Source of the DNA: CAWBLP01 sp963721065
GTDB taxonomy: Bacteria; Pseudomonadota; Alphaproteobacteria; Acetobacterales; Acetobacteraceae
DNA length: 64,000 bases
Direction: 5' to 3'
NCBI GenBank assembly: GCA_963721065.1
Contig: CAVRHO010000005.1
Span: 496,001 to 560,000 of the forward strand
The position numbers and the translations under genes were made by a program. The notes under the pieces are model-generated. The model was not told the DNA's origin, searched no databases, and saw only the letters and a program-made list of their open reading frames with translations. Positions 42,266 to 51,351 of the stretch are shown here, piece by piece; the stretch's first letter is position 1; the number at the start of each line of letters is the position of its first letter.

Positions 42266-43702
42266 CTACCCGTTCGTCAGCCTCAGCTCGATGCGGCGAT
42301 CCTTGGCATAATCCGCGGGCGTGTCGCCCGAGACGATCGGCTGGTACTGCGCGAAACCGGCGGCCGACAGGTGCTGCGGCGGCACGCCGTACTGGATCAG
42401 CAGCTTCACCACGCTGATCGCCCGCGCGGTGGACAGCTCCCAGTTGGAGGTGAACTTGCCGCCCTTCACCGGCTGCGGGTCGGTATGCCCCTGCACCTGC
42501 AGGATCCAGTCGATGTCCTTGGGGATCTCCGGGATCAGGTCCTTGATCTGCACGGCCAGCGACGTCAACTGCGCGACCCCGTTGTCGGTCAGTTGCGCGC
42601 TGCCCACCGGGAACAGCACGTCGCTCTGGAACACGAAGCGGTCGCCGACCACCTCGATCCCCGGCCGGCCGGCCAGCACCTTGCGCAGCTTGCCGAAGAA
42701 CTCGCTGCGGTAGTCCTGCAGTTCCTGCACCTTTGCCGCCAGCGCCGCATTCAGTTTCTGGCCCAGGTTGGCGATCTGCACGTCCTTGTCGCGGCCCTGC
42801 TTCTGGGCAATGTCCAGCGCGCTCGCCACTGAGGAAAGCTGCGCCTTCAGCTCACCCACCTGCTTGTTCAGCAGGGCGATCTGCGCCTGCGCGCTGTCGC
42901 CCAGCTTCTTCTCCTTGGCCAGTTCGGCCGCCACCGCCTCCCGCCGCTGCTTCTCGGTGGTGGCACGCGCCGCGGCGTCCTCGGCCTGCTGCTCCAGCTT
43001 GTCGCGCAGCGCCGCCAGCGCCTGCACCTGCTCGCTGAGCTTGGCCACATCGGACAGCTTGGCCTTGATCGTCTCCTTGTCGGCGCTGACCGTCTTGTCC
43101 AGCGCCGCCATCTGCTTGTGCATGTCGGCCAGCAGCTTCTTGGCCGCCTTCAACTGGTCCCGCGCGTCGGCAAGTTGCGCCGTGACCTGGGCATTCTGCT
43201 GCCCGGCCGTGTCGGCGCGGCTCGCCGCGGCGGCGAGCTGTGTCTGCAGCTTCTGGTTGGCCGCCGCCTGGCTCTGCGCCACCTGGTTGGCATCGGACAG
43301 TTGCTCGGTCAGCTTGTCGCGTTCCACGCGCAGGGACTCACTGGCCGCAAGGGCCCGCTGCGCCTGTTCCTGCGCCGCGGCGAGTTGCTGCGTCAGCGAC
43401 TCCTGCGATGACTTTGCCGAGGCAAGCTGCCGGTTGAGCTGCGAAATCGACAACTGGAGCTGCGCGGCGTGGCTGCGCTCCAGCGACAGGGCATCGGTCA
43501 GTTGCGCCAGTTGGGCATGCACCTTGTCCAGCGCATTGTTGCTGCCGGTCAGTGCGGCCGACAGGAAACCCTGCGCGAGCACGAAGACCAGCAGCACGAA
43601 GATGGTGACCATCAGCAACGTTGACAGCGCGTCCACGTAGCCAGGCCAGGCCTCCAACCCACTGGGGCCGCGACGTCGGGTGCGCCCTGCCATTAGCGAC
43701 AC
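42266..43702 (-). CDS. Coiled-coil OmpA/MotB-like peptidoglycan-binding protein
   Basis: A 478-residue stator-B-like protein: one N-terminal membrane helix (LSTLLMVTIFVLLVFVLAQG, preceded by WPGYVDALS with an Asp at the membrane edge), a coiled coil of about 270 residues (60-330; QLQLSISQLNRQLASAK, ANLGQKLNAALAAKVQELQD) and an OmpA domain with WILQVQGHTDPQPVKGG and NWELSTARAISVVKLL and YAKDRRIELRL. MotB-type proteins anchor an ion-driven motor to the cell wall. The partner MotA-like gene lies 134 bp upstream. Flagellar MotB lacks such a long coiled coil, so this is a non-flagellar motor-like complex. Confidence 0.9.
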   Translation of the reverse strand: MSLMAGRTRRRGPSGLEAWPGYVDALSTLLMVTIFVLLVFVLAQGFLSAALTGSNNALDKVHAQLAQLTDALSLERSHAAQLQLSISQLNRQLASAKSSQESLTQQLAAAQEQAQRALAASESLRVERDKLTEQLSDANQVAQSQAAANQKLQTQLAAAASRADTAGQQNAQVTAQLADARDQLKAAKKLLADMHKQMAALDKTVSADKETIKAKLSDVAKLSEQVQALAALRDKLEQQAEDAAARATTEKQRREAVAAELAKEKKLGDSAQAQIALLNKQVGELKAQLSSVASALDIAQKQGRDKDVQIANLGQKLNAALAAKVQELQDYRSEFFGKLRKVLAGRPGIEVVGDRFVFQSDVLFPVGSAQLTDNGVAQLTSLAVQIKDLIPEIPKDIDWILQVQGHTDPQPVKGGKFTSNWELSTARAISVVKLLIQYGVPPQHLSAAGFAQYQPIVSGDTPADYAKDRRIELRLTNG

Positions 43703-43836
43703 TCCTTGCTGGGGCGTGGGCCGTTCGCCGCCACGCCCAGGGCATGGGGCGCCAAACGGCGACTCTCGTCACGCCTGCCGGGTCGTGACGGATTGGCCGG
43801 ACCGACATGTTGCGACCGAGGCTCCGGCCGCATCGG

Positions 43837-44979
43837 CTAGCGCTGCTCCTCGGCCAGCGCGGCGACGGTGCGGGTCAGGATGCGCAGGTCATTGCGCAGT
43901 TCGGCGGTGGACTGGGCTCGGCCCTGTTCCGCGTCGGCCAGCAGCCGCTGCAAATAGATCTCGATATTGCGCAAATGGGCACGCGACACCTCGTCACCGC
44001 CCTGCACATCGCCCAGTCGTTGCAGCGCCGGGGCAAGCGCCGCCTGGCTTTCGGCGATGCGCAGCATCAGGTGCTGATGGGTACGCATGGTATCGGCCAG
44101 CGCGCCGATGCGCTCGTTCAGATGCAGCACCGCCTGGTTGGCCTGCATGCGGCCTTCCTCGCCCCGCGCCAGGATGTGCTGCAGGTTCTCCATGTTCTCG
44201 GCCGTCTGCTCCAGCAGCGCCTGGACGTACACCGGCACCGACCCGTCGCCTTCGGACAGGGCGCCGGAGGCGAGCCGGGTCTGGCCCGCCAGCCATTCCT
44301 CCAGCTCGTTGAAGAAGCGGTTCTGTGCCTGGCCCGCGGTCAGGTCCAGGAAGCCCAGCACCAGCGCGCCGGCCAGGCCATACATCGAGGCCGAGAAGGC
44401 CGTGCCCATGCCGGCGAGTGGTCCGGCCAGGCCGGCCTTCAGGTGCTCGAACATCTGGTTGATGTCGCCGCCGCCCAGCGTCATGCCGGAAATCACGTCG
44501 GACACCGCGCTGACCGTCTTCAGCAGGCCCCAGAAGGTGCCCAGCAGGCCCAGGAAGATCAGCAGGCCGGTCATGTAGCGGGAGAGCTCGCGGCTCTCGT
44601 CCAGGCGGGAGGAGATTCCGTCCAGCAGGCTGCGCATCGACGTGGCGGACAAGGTGAACCGCCCCTGGCCGTTGCGTCCGTGCTGCTCCCGCGCGGCCAG
44701 CATGCTGGCCATGGGCGCCAGCAGCCGCGGCGTGGGAATGGCTGCCAGACGGTTGCGCGCGCTCTGGAAGGTTTCCAGCCAGGTCACCTCGGGCGACAGC
44801 CGGATCACCTGGCGCAGGTTCCACACGATCCCCATCAGCAGGATGGCCAGGATCAGGCCGTTCAGCACCGGGTTGTTGTCGAAGATGTGGATCAGCACCG
44901 GCGACAGCACGCCGACAACAGCCGCAACGGCGATCAGGAAGACCACCATGCGGATCAGGTAGGTGGTGGGTCGCGTCAT
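43837..44979 (-). CDS. MotA/TolQ/ExbB proton-channel family protein
   Basis: A 380-residue motor protein starting at ATG 44979 (MTRPTTYLIRMVVFLIAVAA), overlapping the stop of the OmpA-like gene (ATGA). Membrane helices: about 8-28, 36-52, 142-165 (TGLLIFLGLLGTFWGLLKTV) and 192-215 (GMGTAFSASMYGLAGALVLG). The TFWGLLKTV and GMGTAFSASMYGLAGAL segments are the channel-lining motifs of the MotA/TolQ family. The C-terminal 140 residues are helical and soluble. In the uncorrected sequence a frame break in the preceding gene fuses both ORFs into one 714-codon frame; the fusion is not real. Confidence 0.88.
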   Translation of the reverse strand: MTRPTTYLIRMVVFLIAVAAVVGVLSPVLIHIFDNNPVLNGLILAILLMGIVWNLRQVIRLSPEVTWLETFQSARNRLAAIPTPRLLAPMASMLAAREQHGRNGQGRFTLSATSMRSLLDGISSRLDESRELSRYMTGLLIFLGLLGTFWGLLKTVSAVSDVISGMTLGGGDINQMFEHLKAGLAGPLAGMGTAFSASMYGLAGALVLGFLDLTAGQAQNRFFNELEEWLAGQTRLASGALSEGDGSVPVYVQALLEQTAENMENLQHILARGEEGRMQANQAVLHLNERIGALADTMRTHQHLMLRIAESQAALAPALQRLGDVQGGDEVSRAHLRNIEIYLQRLLADAEQGRAQSTAELRNDLRILTRTVAALAEEQR

Positions 44980-45837
44980 TGGGACGGCGTAGCCGAGTCG
45001 TTGCCGCCAAGCAACGTGACGTCCACGCGGTCGGCCGGCCCCTTGGCGAACTGCGAGCCCAGGGCCCGCACAAAGATCCGGCCGGAGTTCGACCCCATCC
45101 GACATCAGCACGCCGCGCACCGCCAGCGCCCGCGACAGGGACAGGCGCCGGGCGGTGGACGGATCACCCGGCGTGGCCGCGGCATAGGCGACGACATTGA
45201 AGGTCGGTTGGTCACCGGCCGGCACGCTGCCGACCAGATGCCTGATGGTGGCGGCACTGGCCGGACTGAGGTCGGATTTGCCCGGCGCGAAGATCACCCG
45301 CACGCCATCGTTCCGGACGGATGCCTTCGTTCCGGCGTCCGCGGCGATCGGCGGCGGCGGTGGGGGCGCGGCCTTGGCGGGCGCTGTCGGTGCCGGCAGT
45401 GGCGACAGCCGCGCAACCGCGGGTGGCGCGGCACCCATCGTCGGCATCGGCGGCGGGGCGGCTGCCGGTTGCGACGGAGACGCGGCCGGCGGAGGGGCGG
45501 CCGGCCGGGTGGTGGCGACCTTGGGGGCGGCAGGAGCCGGCGCGGCGGGTTTCGCCGTTTCCGCCTGCCGCGTCGGGGCCGGTGCCGGTGCCGGATGGAT
45601 GGCCGGAGGCTCGCTGGCGACCGTCGGAGCCGGTGACGCTTTCGCCGCTTGTGACGGCGGCGTTGGTGGCGGCTGCGGGAGATGGGCCGCATGGGCCGGC
45701 CGATGCGGCGCCGGCCGAGGCGCGGCCGGACCCGTTTTCGGCAGTGCGTCGAGCGCGCGCAGATCCACCGTCACCTGGGCAAACCCGGGTGTGGCCGGCG
45801 TCAGCAGTGCGGCAAGCAGGATCAGTCGATAGCGCAT
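44976..45837 (-). CDS. OmpA-family periplasmic protein with Pro/Ala-rich linker (frame broken near the end)
   Basis: A secreted protein of about 285 aa: signal peptide MRYRLILLAALLTPATPGFA, a long Pro/Ala-rich linker (about 30-170, PAPHRPAHAAHLPQPP) and a C-terminal OmpA-like domain (VRVIFAPGKSDLSPASAATI, FNVVAYAAATPGDPSTARRL, LSLSRALAVRGVLMSDGV). After GVLMSDGVE the frame is broken near 45085-45095; one base restores RIFVRALGSQFAKGPADRVD and a TGA at 44976 that overlaps the MotA-like start. The Pro-rich linker probably spans the periplasm. It is encoded with the MotA-like and coiled-coil OmpA genes. Confidence 0.75.
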
Positions 45838-46107
45838 GGGTATAGCCACCCTAACCGAGGCGCGGCCGCCGCTCAATGAAGGAGCGCGAAATCCGCCGCA
45901 ACGTGGCATCGGTCTTGCTGGACACCCGGTGGTCGCCCGGTGGTGCGCCCGGTGATCGCCTGACGGGCACCTGATGGTCACCCGGCTATCACCGGCTGAT
46001 CGCCGGCCGGTCTCCCGGGTTTCCGGGCGGACATCCCGTACCCCCGGTTTTCCCGGCAGACATCGGCCGGGCCAGGACGCCGGCCGGGACGATCGCCGGG
46101 CCGGCAG
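45838..46107. repeat. Imperfect GC-rich repeats between vWA and OmpA genes
   Basis: Several degenerate copies of CCGGTGGTCGCCCGG-like words (about 45925-45975) and inverted CCGGCCGG motifs (about 45995-46105) fill the gap. No ORF is credible here. Confidence 0.5.
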
Positions 46108-46863
46108 CTAACCGTCGCGCTCCAGATGCTGCAGCAGGATCAGGGCGCCGGCATCGCCGCGCTGGCGCAGCAAATCGGTGCCGCCCACCGCATAGGCCGC
46201 CGCGGCGCCCAGGATCGCGCGCAGCCGGTCCGGGGCGCTCACGTCGAACGGCAACACGCATCCGCCGGTGCGGCGTGCCAGGTCCAGGAACAGTTCCGCA
46301 TCGCGGCGCGCCATCCAGTCGGCGGTGTCGTGCAGCACGATCAGCCGGATGCCGCGCCGACCCATCGCGTCGGCCAGTTGGCGGCCGCGGGCCGGCAATT
46401 CCTCGAACACATCGCCGATATAGACCACCACCCGCACGCCGGGGCTGTTCAGGCTCCGCTGCAGAATCGGCAGCAGCCGGGTCGCGCCCGCCCGGCAGGC
46501 AATGCCGGCGGCCAGGTCGCGCAAGCGGTTGGGATCGGCGGTGAAGTCGGTGAAGGTGTGCAGGCGGGAGCCGCCATGCACGGCCAGCGCCACATCCAGC
46601 TCCCCCGGCAGGGCACGCACCAGCGCATCGGTCACCTGGCGCGCGGTCGCCCAGGCCGGTTCGCGCGACGCGGTGGCATCGAAGCCGAACACCAGTCTGG
46701 GACGACCGGAAGCGTCCGCGGCCGGCGCAGCACCGCCGTACTCCGCCGCCGGTTCGGCCGACACGCCGAAGACCAGTGCCCGCAGGCGCTCCAACAGGCC
46801 GGGTGGCCTGGGTGGCTCCGGCTCGCGGTAGGGGACCAGCACGAAGTTCGGCGTCTCGGTCAT
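46108..46863 (-). CDS. vWA-like domain protein of the motor cluster
   Basis: A 251-residue protein (ATG 46863; a GTG two codons earlier is possible) with a von Willebrand A-type fold: the metal-site motif is DATAS (in LVFGFDATASREPAW), a DxTxS variant, followed by LDVALAVHGGSRLHTF, GATRLLPILQRSLNSPGVRV, VVVYIGDVFEELPA and GIRLIVLHDTADW. No signal peptide or membrane segment, so cytosolic. It heads the minus-strand run vWA, OmpA, MotA-like, coiled-coil OmpA, SEC-C. vWA proteins often work with AAA ATPases or assemble complexes; its role here is unknown. Confidence 0.75.
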   Translation of the reverse strand: MTETPNFVLVPYREPEPPRPPGLLERLRALVFGVSAEPAAEYGGAAPAADASGRPRLVFGFDATASREPAWATARQVTDALVRALPGELDVALAVHGGSRLHTFTDFTADPNRLRDLAAGIACRAGATRLLPILQRSLNSPGVRVVVYIGDVFEELPARGRQLADAMGRRGIRLIVLHDTADWMARRDAELFLDLARRTGGCVLPFDVSAPDRLRAILGAAAAYAVGGTDLLRQRGDAGALILLQHLERDG

Positions 46864-47171
46864 CGCCACAGGTCTCAGCTATGGCCACAGAATGTAGTGC
46901 TGCATTTGCGGATTGCCGAATCATACCGAGCCACGCCGCCTGTGACCGACATCCGCCCGTACAACGTCGTGGTCGGCGAAGGCCGGCCACCCACGACTTT
47001 GCTTCGTTGCACGCAGGAGAGGCGTGGCATGGCACGGCTGACGGTCGAAGCCAACGCCGGCTGGCATAGTCACGGCCCCGCGTACGGTCCCGCATGGTGC
47101 CTGATCTCCTTCCCCGCCCAACCGGCGACCTGTCCGCGCCCAACCATGAGCCGCGGGCCGCGGCCCGTCGC
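46864..47171. other. Gap upstream of the vWA gene
   Basis: About 300 bp with no credible ORF; it should contain the promoter of the minus-strand motor cluster. I saw no recognisable element. Confidence 0.4.
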
Positions 47172-47786
47172 TCAGAGGCCGTCCGGGCGGACCCCGGGGC
47201 CGGTTCCAGGGGCCGGCGCAGAGCCCAGCGGCAGCGACCGCCTGCCCCACATGCGGCGGAGCGATGCCCGCCCGTGCCGGTGATTGTGCAAGGCAGCCAG
47301 CGCATGGCCGCCGGCAAGCACCACCAGCAGGATCGCGGCCCCGCGATGCACCTGGCGCAGCACGGAAAACAAGGCCGGATCCGGACCCAAAAGATGAGGA
47401 ACCGGGATTATGCCGAGGAACAGGGTCGGCACCCGGGCTGGCGCCGTTGCCGCGGTGAGGTAGCCCAGCGTGGGCGTGACCAGCACCATCACGTACAGCA
47501 GGACGTGCATGGTGGCGGCCAGACGCTGCTGCCAGGGTGGAAGTCCGGCATCCCAGTCCGGGCGCCCGGTGCGGGCGCGGACGGCGAGCCGAGCGACCAC
47601 GAGCATGAAGACGGCAAGACCGATGGACTTGTGCAGTTGGAACAGCAGGAACTTCAGCAGCAAGGCATGCAGCGGCACGGCCACCATCAGCCATCCCAGG
47701 GGGAAGGCCAGCAGCACCATGATGGCGGTTGCCCAGTGAAGACGACGCTGGCCGGGCGTCCAGGCAACGTCCGCGTCACCCCTCAC
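47172..47786 (-). CDS. Cytochrome b561 family protein
   Basis: A 204-residue four-helix membrane cytochrome: WTPGQRRLHWATAIMVLLAF, FLLFQLHKSIGLAVFMLVV, RLAATMHVLLYVMVLVTPTLGY and LRQVHRGAAILLVVLAGGHA. The conserved His in helices 1, 2, 3 and 4 (RLHW, QLHKS, TMHVL, QVHRG) are the expected heme ligands. Such proteins move electrons from quinol to periplasmic partners. It overlaps the end of the yceI gene by 11 bp; b561-YceI pairs are common. Confidence 0.9.
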   Translation of the reverse strand: MRGDADVAWTPGQRRLHWATAIMVLLAFPLGWLMVAVPLHALLLKFLLFQLHKSIGLAVFMLVVARLAVRARTGRPDWDAGLPPWQQRLAATMHVLLYVMVLVTPTLGYLTAATAPARVPTLFLGIIPVPHLLGPDPALFSVLRQVHRGAAILLVVLAGGHALAALHNHRHGRASLRRMWGRRSLPLGSAPAPGTGPGVRPDGL

Positions 47787-48435
47787 GAGGCGCCGGCCCC
47801 AGCTCCACGCGGGCGGTGATCACCAGCTTGACGCGATCGGAAATGAAGCCCTCGTCGGCGATCATGCCGAAGGCCGAGCGGCGCAGGGAGCCGGTGACCA
47901 CGAAGTCCGCCAGTTCCTTCTGGTGCGCCGCATCCTCGTGGCGCCCGGTCAGCTGCGCGGACAGAACCATCGGCTGCGCCACGCCCCGTATCCGGATTAC
48001 ACCGCGCACGACGTAGTGATCGGGTGACACGCTGGCGACCGAGGTGCTGGTGAAGCGCACGGCCGGGTGGTTTTGCACGTCCAGGAACTCGCTCGAGCGC
48101 AGCATGTCTTCCCCGGCCTGCCACGCCATGTCCACCGAGTCCGCATCCACATCCACGTTGATCTTCGTTCGCTCGGGATGCGCGCCGTCCAGCACCAGGT
48201 GCGCCGTGAAGCGCCGGAATTCCCCATGCGAGGAGAACAGCCCGAGATGCTTCACCGAGAAGGTAATGGACCCGAACCGCTGATCCAGCGCGTAGCGCTG
48301 CTGCGAGGCGGCGGCAGCAGGTATGGTTGCAAACGTAATGATCAGCAGCCACAACAAGGCGCGTCCAGCCCTGGACACTGGAAACCGCACCATCTGCGGG
48401 GGTTCAGTCGCTAGTCCGGACTTCCTGCCTGACAT
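47776..48435 (-). CDS. YceI family periplasmic protein
   Basis: A YceI protein with a lipocalin-like fold that binds polyisoprenoid in characterised homologues. After the signal peptide (LLWLLIITFATIPAAAA) the mature protein starts QQRYALDQRFGSITFSVKHLGL. KINVDVDADSVDMAWQAGED, MLRSSEFLDVQNHPAVRF and the final ADFVVTGSLRRSAFGMIADEG are family hallmarks. The longest form (ATG 48435) overlaps the anti-sigma gene; ATG 48393 gives a more normal signal peptide. It is in an operon with cytochrome b561 and a sigma/anti-sigma pair, consistent with an envelope or oxidative stress regulon. Confidence 0.9.
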   Translation of the reverse strand: MSGRKSGLATEPPQMVRFPVSRAGRALLWLLIITFATIPAAAASQQRYALDQRFGSITFSVKHLGLFSSHGEFRRFTAHLVLDGAHPERTKINVDVDADSVDMAWQAGEDMLRSSEFLDVQNHPAVRFTSTSVASVSPDHYVVRGVIRIRGVAQPMVLSAQLTGRHEDAAHQKELADFVVTGSLRRSAFGMIADEGFISDRVKLVITARVELGPAPREG

Positions 48436-49180
48436 GGCGTGAAAGCTCCAGAAGCTTTGGATAAGTCTCAGCCGCCATCAACGAGTATCCTACACCCTGG
48501 TCGATCCATGCACAGCCGTCCAGCTTGTTCACATCAATTGGATGTATCGGCGTGGTCTCGTGACCCGTTGTCATGGGGCGTACGTAGATAATCAGCCGCC
48601 GGCCGGCAAAGTCCTGATAGACGAAGAGCGCGGCGGCCCCGTGCGGACTGGCCGACAACCGGCCACCCAGCAACCGGTATCCGGCCGATGACAGGTCTGG
48701 CGGAAACAGCGGGCGGTTCAGTCGGCGCGACAGCCAGTGTGCCATTTCCTGCCGGTGCGCCACGGTGATCTCCACAGGACGGCGCTGATCGACGGCGTAA
48801 ACGGCGTAGTTGATGGCCGCCTCGCGGGCGAGTGCGTTGATCCCGCTGGGCGGCCGGGACCCGACCCACCACCCGCCGGCACCCCCCAGGGCAAGCGCCA
48901 GCAATACGGCCGCAGCGGCGCGCCACGGCGCGCGACGGCGCAGCAGGCGTTGCTCGACCAGGCTCGTGACGTTCAGGCGCGGCGGGATCGGGTCGGTGGC
49001 GTGCCCGGACAGGGCTGAACGCAAAGCGTCCCGCTGCGCGATGTCGATGGCGACGCGTTCGGCCGCTTCCGGGTTCGCCCGCAGATAACTCTCTACACGG
49101 TGTCTGCGCCCGTCATCGAGTCGGCCGTCCACGAAGGCGTCCAGTTCCTCCTCGGAGACAGGGCGTGCGGACCGGTTCAC
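48404..49180 (-). CDS. Membrane anti-sigma factor
   Basis: A 258-residue protein with a cytosolic N-terminal helical segment (PVSEEELDAFVDGRLDDGRR), one membrane helix (about 92-114, AAAAVLLALALGGAGGWWVG) and a periplasmic domain of about 140 residues. This is the layout of anti-sigma factors for ECF sigma factors; the zinc-binding HxxxCxxC motif is absent. The GTG at 49180 overlaps the sigma stop (GTGA) and follows GGAGGGTCAA, so the two are coupled. Upstream in-frame TTG 49198 is less likely. Confidence 0.85.
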   Translation of the reverse strand: MNRSARPVSEEELDAFVDGRLDDGRRHRVESYLRANPEAAERVAIDIAQRDALRSALSGHATDPIPPRLNVTSLVEQRLLRRRAPWRAAAAVLLALALGGAGGWWVGSRPPSGINALAREAAINYAVYAVDQRRPVEITVAHRQEMAHWLSRRLNRPLFPPDLSSAGYRLLGGRLSASPHGAAALFVYQDFAGRRLIIYVRPMTTGHETTPIHPIDVNKLDGCAWIDQGVGYSLMAAETYPKLLELSRHVRQEVRTSD

Positions 49181-49680
49181 TTGACCCTCCGCAGGCAACG
49201 GCGGACCGGTCCCTGGGCGGCCCGCCGCAGCCGCTCTCGACCGCGCGAAAGGCGGGACATGACCGTGCCGACCGGGATTCCCAGGACGCGTGCCGCGTCG
49301 GCGTAGCTGAAATCCTCCACCGAGATCAGCAGGATCACCTGGCGTTGCTCTTCGGGAAGGGCGTTCAGTTCGCGCATCACTTCCTGATAGAGCAGGCTGC
49401 TCTCCTGTGCGCCGTGACTGCCATGGTTCGCCGGTATGTCACCGCCGGCATTCGCGTTGTCGGGGCGGGCCGCGGCGCGGCGGCGCTGGCTGACGAACAC
49501 GTTGTGCATGATCGTGAAGAGCCAGGCGCGGATGTCGCCGTCGTCGCGGCGTGTGTGCAGGCGGTCCAGGGCGCGCACCAGGCAATCATGCACCAGGTCG
49601 TCAGCGTCCTGACGGTTGCGCAGCAGTGCCATGGCGTAGCGCCGGAGAGCGGGGACACAGGCCTCGATCTGGGCCAGCAT
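49177..49680 (-). CDS. ECF RNA polymerase sigma factor
   Basis: A 167-residue sigma-70-family ECF sigma factor. Region 2: NRQDADDLVHDCLVRALDRL and IRAWLFTIMHNVFVSQRRR (promoter -10 contacts). Region 4: LNALPEEQRQVILLISVEDF and SYADAARVLGIPVGTVMSRL with SRGRERLRR (-35 helix-turn-helix). It probably controls its own operon (anti-sigma, YceI, b561) in response to an envelope or oxidative signal. Confidence 0.93.
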   Translation of the reverse strand: MLAQIEACVPALRRYAMALLRNRQDADDLVHDCLVRALDRLHTRRDDGDIRAWLFTIMHNVFVSQRRRAAARPDNANAGGDIPANHGSHGAQESSLLYQEVMRELNALPEEQRQVILLISVEDFSYADAARVLGIPVGTVMSRLSRGRERLRRAAQGPVRRCLRRVK

Positions 49681-49967
49681 TCACCCGTTCCCCATGCGGG
49701 GGCACAGGCGCCGACGGCCTGTCGAACCATGCATCGCGCCGCATCCTCCTGCTCGGCCGGCTGGACTCGCCCGCCTGGTCCGGTGGACGCGTGACCGCCG
49801 ATACTATTCCGCCGCGGAGGCGCGCCGCGGGTCTCGGAATTTTCCGGAATAGCCAGGCGCGGCCAGCGTCGATGTCCCGCGACCCGCACGCCACCGGGCC
49901 GCGGCCTCACCATGGATCATCGACCCGGGCTGGCCGGGCGTGTCAGCATTTCTCAGGAGGATCCCTT

Positions 49968-50135
49968 ATGGCCAGGATCGTCGCCTTGATACTTGGGGGC
50001 ATTCTCGCGCTGGCCGCGCTGAACGGCTGTACCCCCGCGAGCAACGCCAATCACGGCGGACCCGCCATGGCATCGCAGCCGAGTGACGGCGGTGGCGGCG
50101 GCGGCAGCGATGGTGGGGGCGGCGGCGGATACTGA
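49968..50135 (+). CDS. Small glycine-rich lipoprotein
   Basis: A 55-residue peptide from ATG 49968 with an almost ideal ribosome-binding site (CAGGAGGA). The N-terminus ARIVALILGGILALAALNGC looks like a lipoprotein signal with the modified Cys in LNGC, although Asn two before the Cys is unusual. The tail is Gly/Ser/Asp-rich, ending DGGGGGGY. No function is known. The frame continues upstream without a plausible start. Confidence 0.65.
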   Translation: MARIVALILGGILALAALNGCTPASNANHGGPAMASQPSDGGGGGGSDGGGGGGY

Positions 50136-50176
50136 TCGGCTGCGCCGCTGAACCCAGCGTACACGGGCGTGTCGCG

Positions 50177-51351
50177 TCAGTCGGCCGTCGCCCGTTGCCG
50201 CCGGCTTTCCGTCCGCAACTGACCGCACGCCGCCAGGATGTCCCGCCCGCGTGGCGTCCGAACCGGCGCGGCGTAGCCGGCGTCATTGACGATGCGGGCG
50301 AAGCGCTCGATCGCGCCGGGCGTGCTGGTCTGGTACGGGCTGTCCGGGCCAGGGGTTGAACGGGATCAGGTTCACCTTGGCGGGCATGCCGGCGATCAGG
50401 CGCACCAGCTCCCGCGCCTCGGCCTCGCTGTCGTTCACGTCGCGCAGCATCACGTATTCGAAGGTGATCCGGCGCGCGTTGCTGGCGCCCGGGTAGCGGC
50501 GGCAGGCGGCGATCAGCTCCCGGATCGGGTATTTGCGGTTCAGCGGCACCAGCTCATCGCGCAACTCGTCGCGCACCGCGTGCAGCGACACCGCCAGGTT
50601 CACCCCCAGCTCCGCGCCGACGCGGTCCATCATCGGCACCACGCCGCTGGTGGACAGGGTGATCCGCCGGCGCGACAGGCCGATGCCCTCGCCGTCCATC
50701 ACGATGGTCATCGCCTTGGCGACATTGGCGTAGTTGTACAGCGGCTCGCCCATGCCCATCAGCACGATGGTGGACAGCAGCCGCGGCGTTTCCCCTTTCG
50801 GGCTCGGCCACTCACCATACAGAGTCGCGCGCCGCCATGAACTGGCCGACGATCTCCGCCGCGCCAAGGTTGCGCACCAGCTTCTGGGTGCCGGTGTGGC
50901 AGAACCGGCAGGACAGGGTGCAGCCGACCTGGCTGGAGATGCAGACGGCGCCGCGATCCTCCTGCCGGTCCGGGATATAGACGGTCTCGGCCTCCTGCCC
51001 GTCGCGGAAGCGGAACAGGAATTTGCGGGTCTCGTCGGTGCTGGTCTGCGCCACCACCGTGTCCGGCCGCCCCACCACGAACCGCTCGGCCAGCTTCTGC
51101 TGCAGCGGCTTCGCGATGGTGGACATGCGGGAGAAGTCGGTGACGCCCTGGTGGTAGATCCAGTGCCACACCTGCTTGGCCCGGAACGGCGCCGCTCCGA
51201 TCGCCGCCAGCTCCGCGCGCAGCTCCTCCCGCGACAGGCCGACCAGATCCCGCCGCCCGTCCGGCAACTGCACCGGCGGCGGGTCGAACAGCGCCGATTT
51301 CGCCAGGATGCGGGCGCGTTCGTCGGCCGTCAGGTCCAGGGTGGCGCTCAC
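50177..51351 (-). CDS. rlmN: Dual-specificity 23S rRNA/tRNA (adenine-C2) methyltransferase RlmN (two frame breaks)
   Basis: A radical-SAM methyltransferase that methylates A2503 of 23S rRNA and A37 of some tRNAs. The radical-SAM cluster motif is CTLSCRFC in SSQVGCTLSCRFCHTGTQ; IPDRQEDRGAVCISSQVG and VLMGMGEPLYNYANVAKAM are diagnostic. Frame breaks lie near 50822-50828 (after QFMAARDS) and near 50335-50345 (after NLIPFNPWPG). The third piece ends RGRDILAACGQLRTE, with the essential second Cys, and stops at 50177. Repaired length is about 390 aa. The GTG at 51351 overlaps the stop of the preceding gene (GTGA). Confidence 0.9.

Noticed and set aside
42266..45837. Zorya anti-phage system (ZorA/ZorB)
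   Set aside because: No ZorC, ZorD or ZorE partner is present, and the long coiled coil is on the MotB-like protein, opposite to ZorA's long cytosolic tail.
43837..45981. A single 714-aa MotA-OmpA fusion
   Set aside because: The fused frame results from a break near 45,090; the correct OmpA end and an ATGA overlap with the MotA start are visible one base away.
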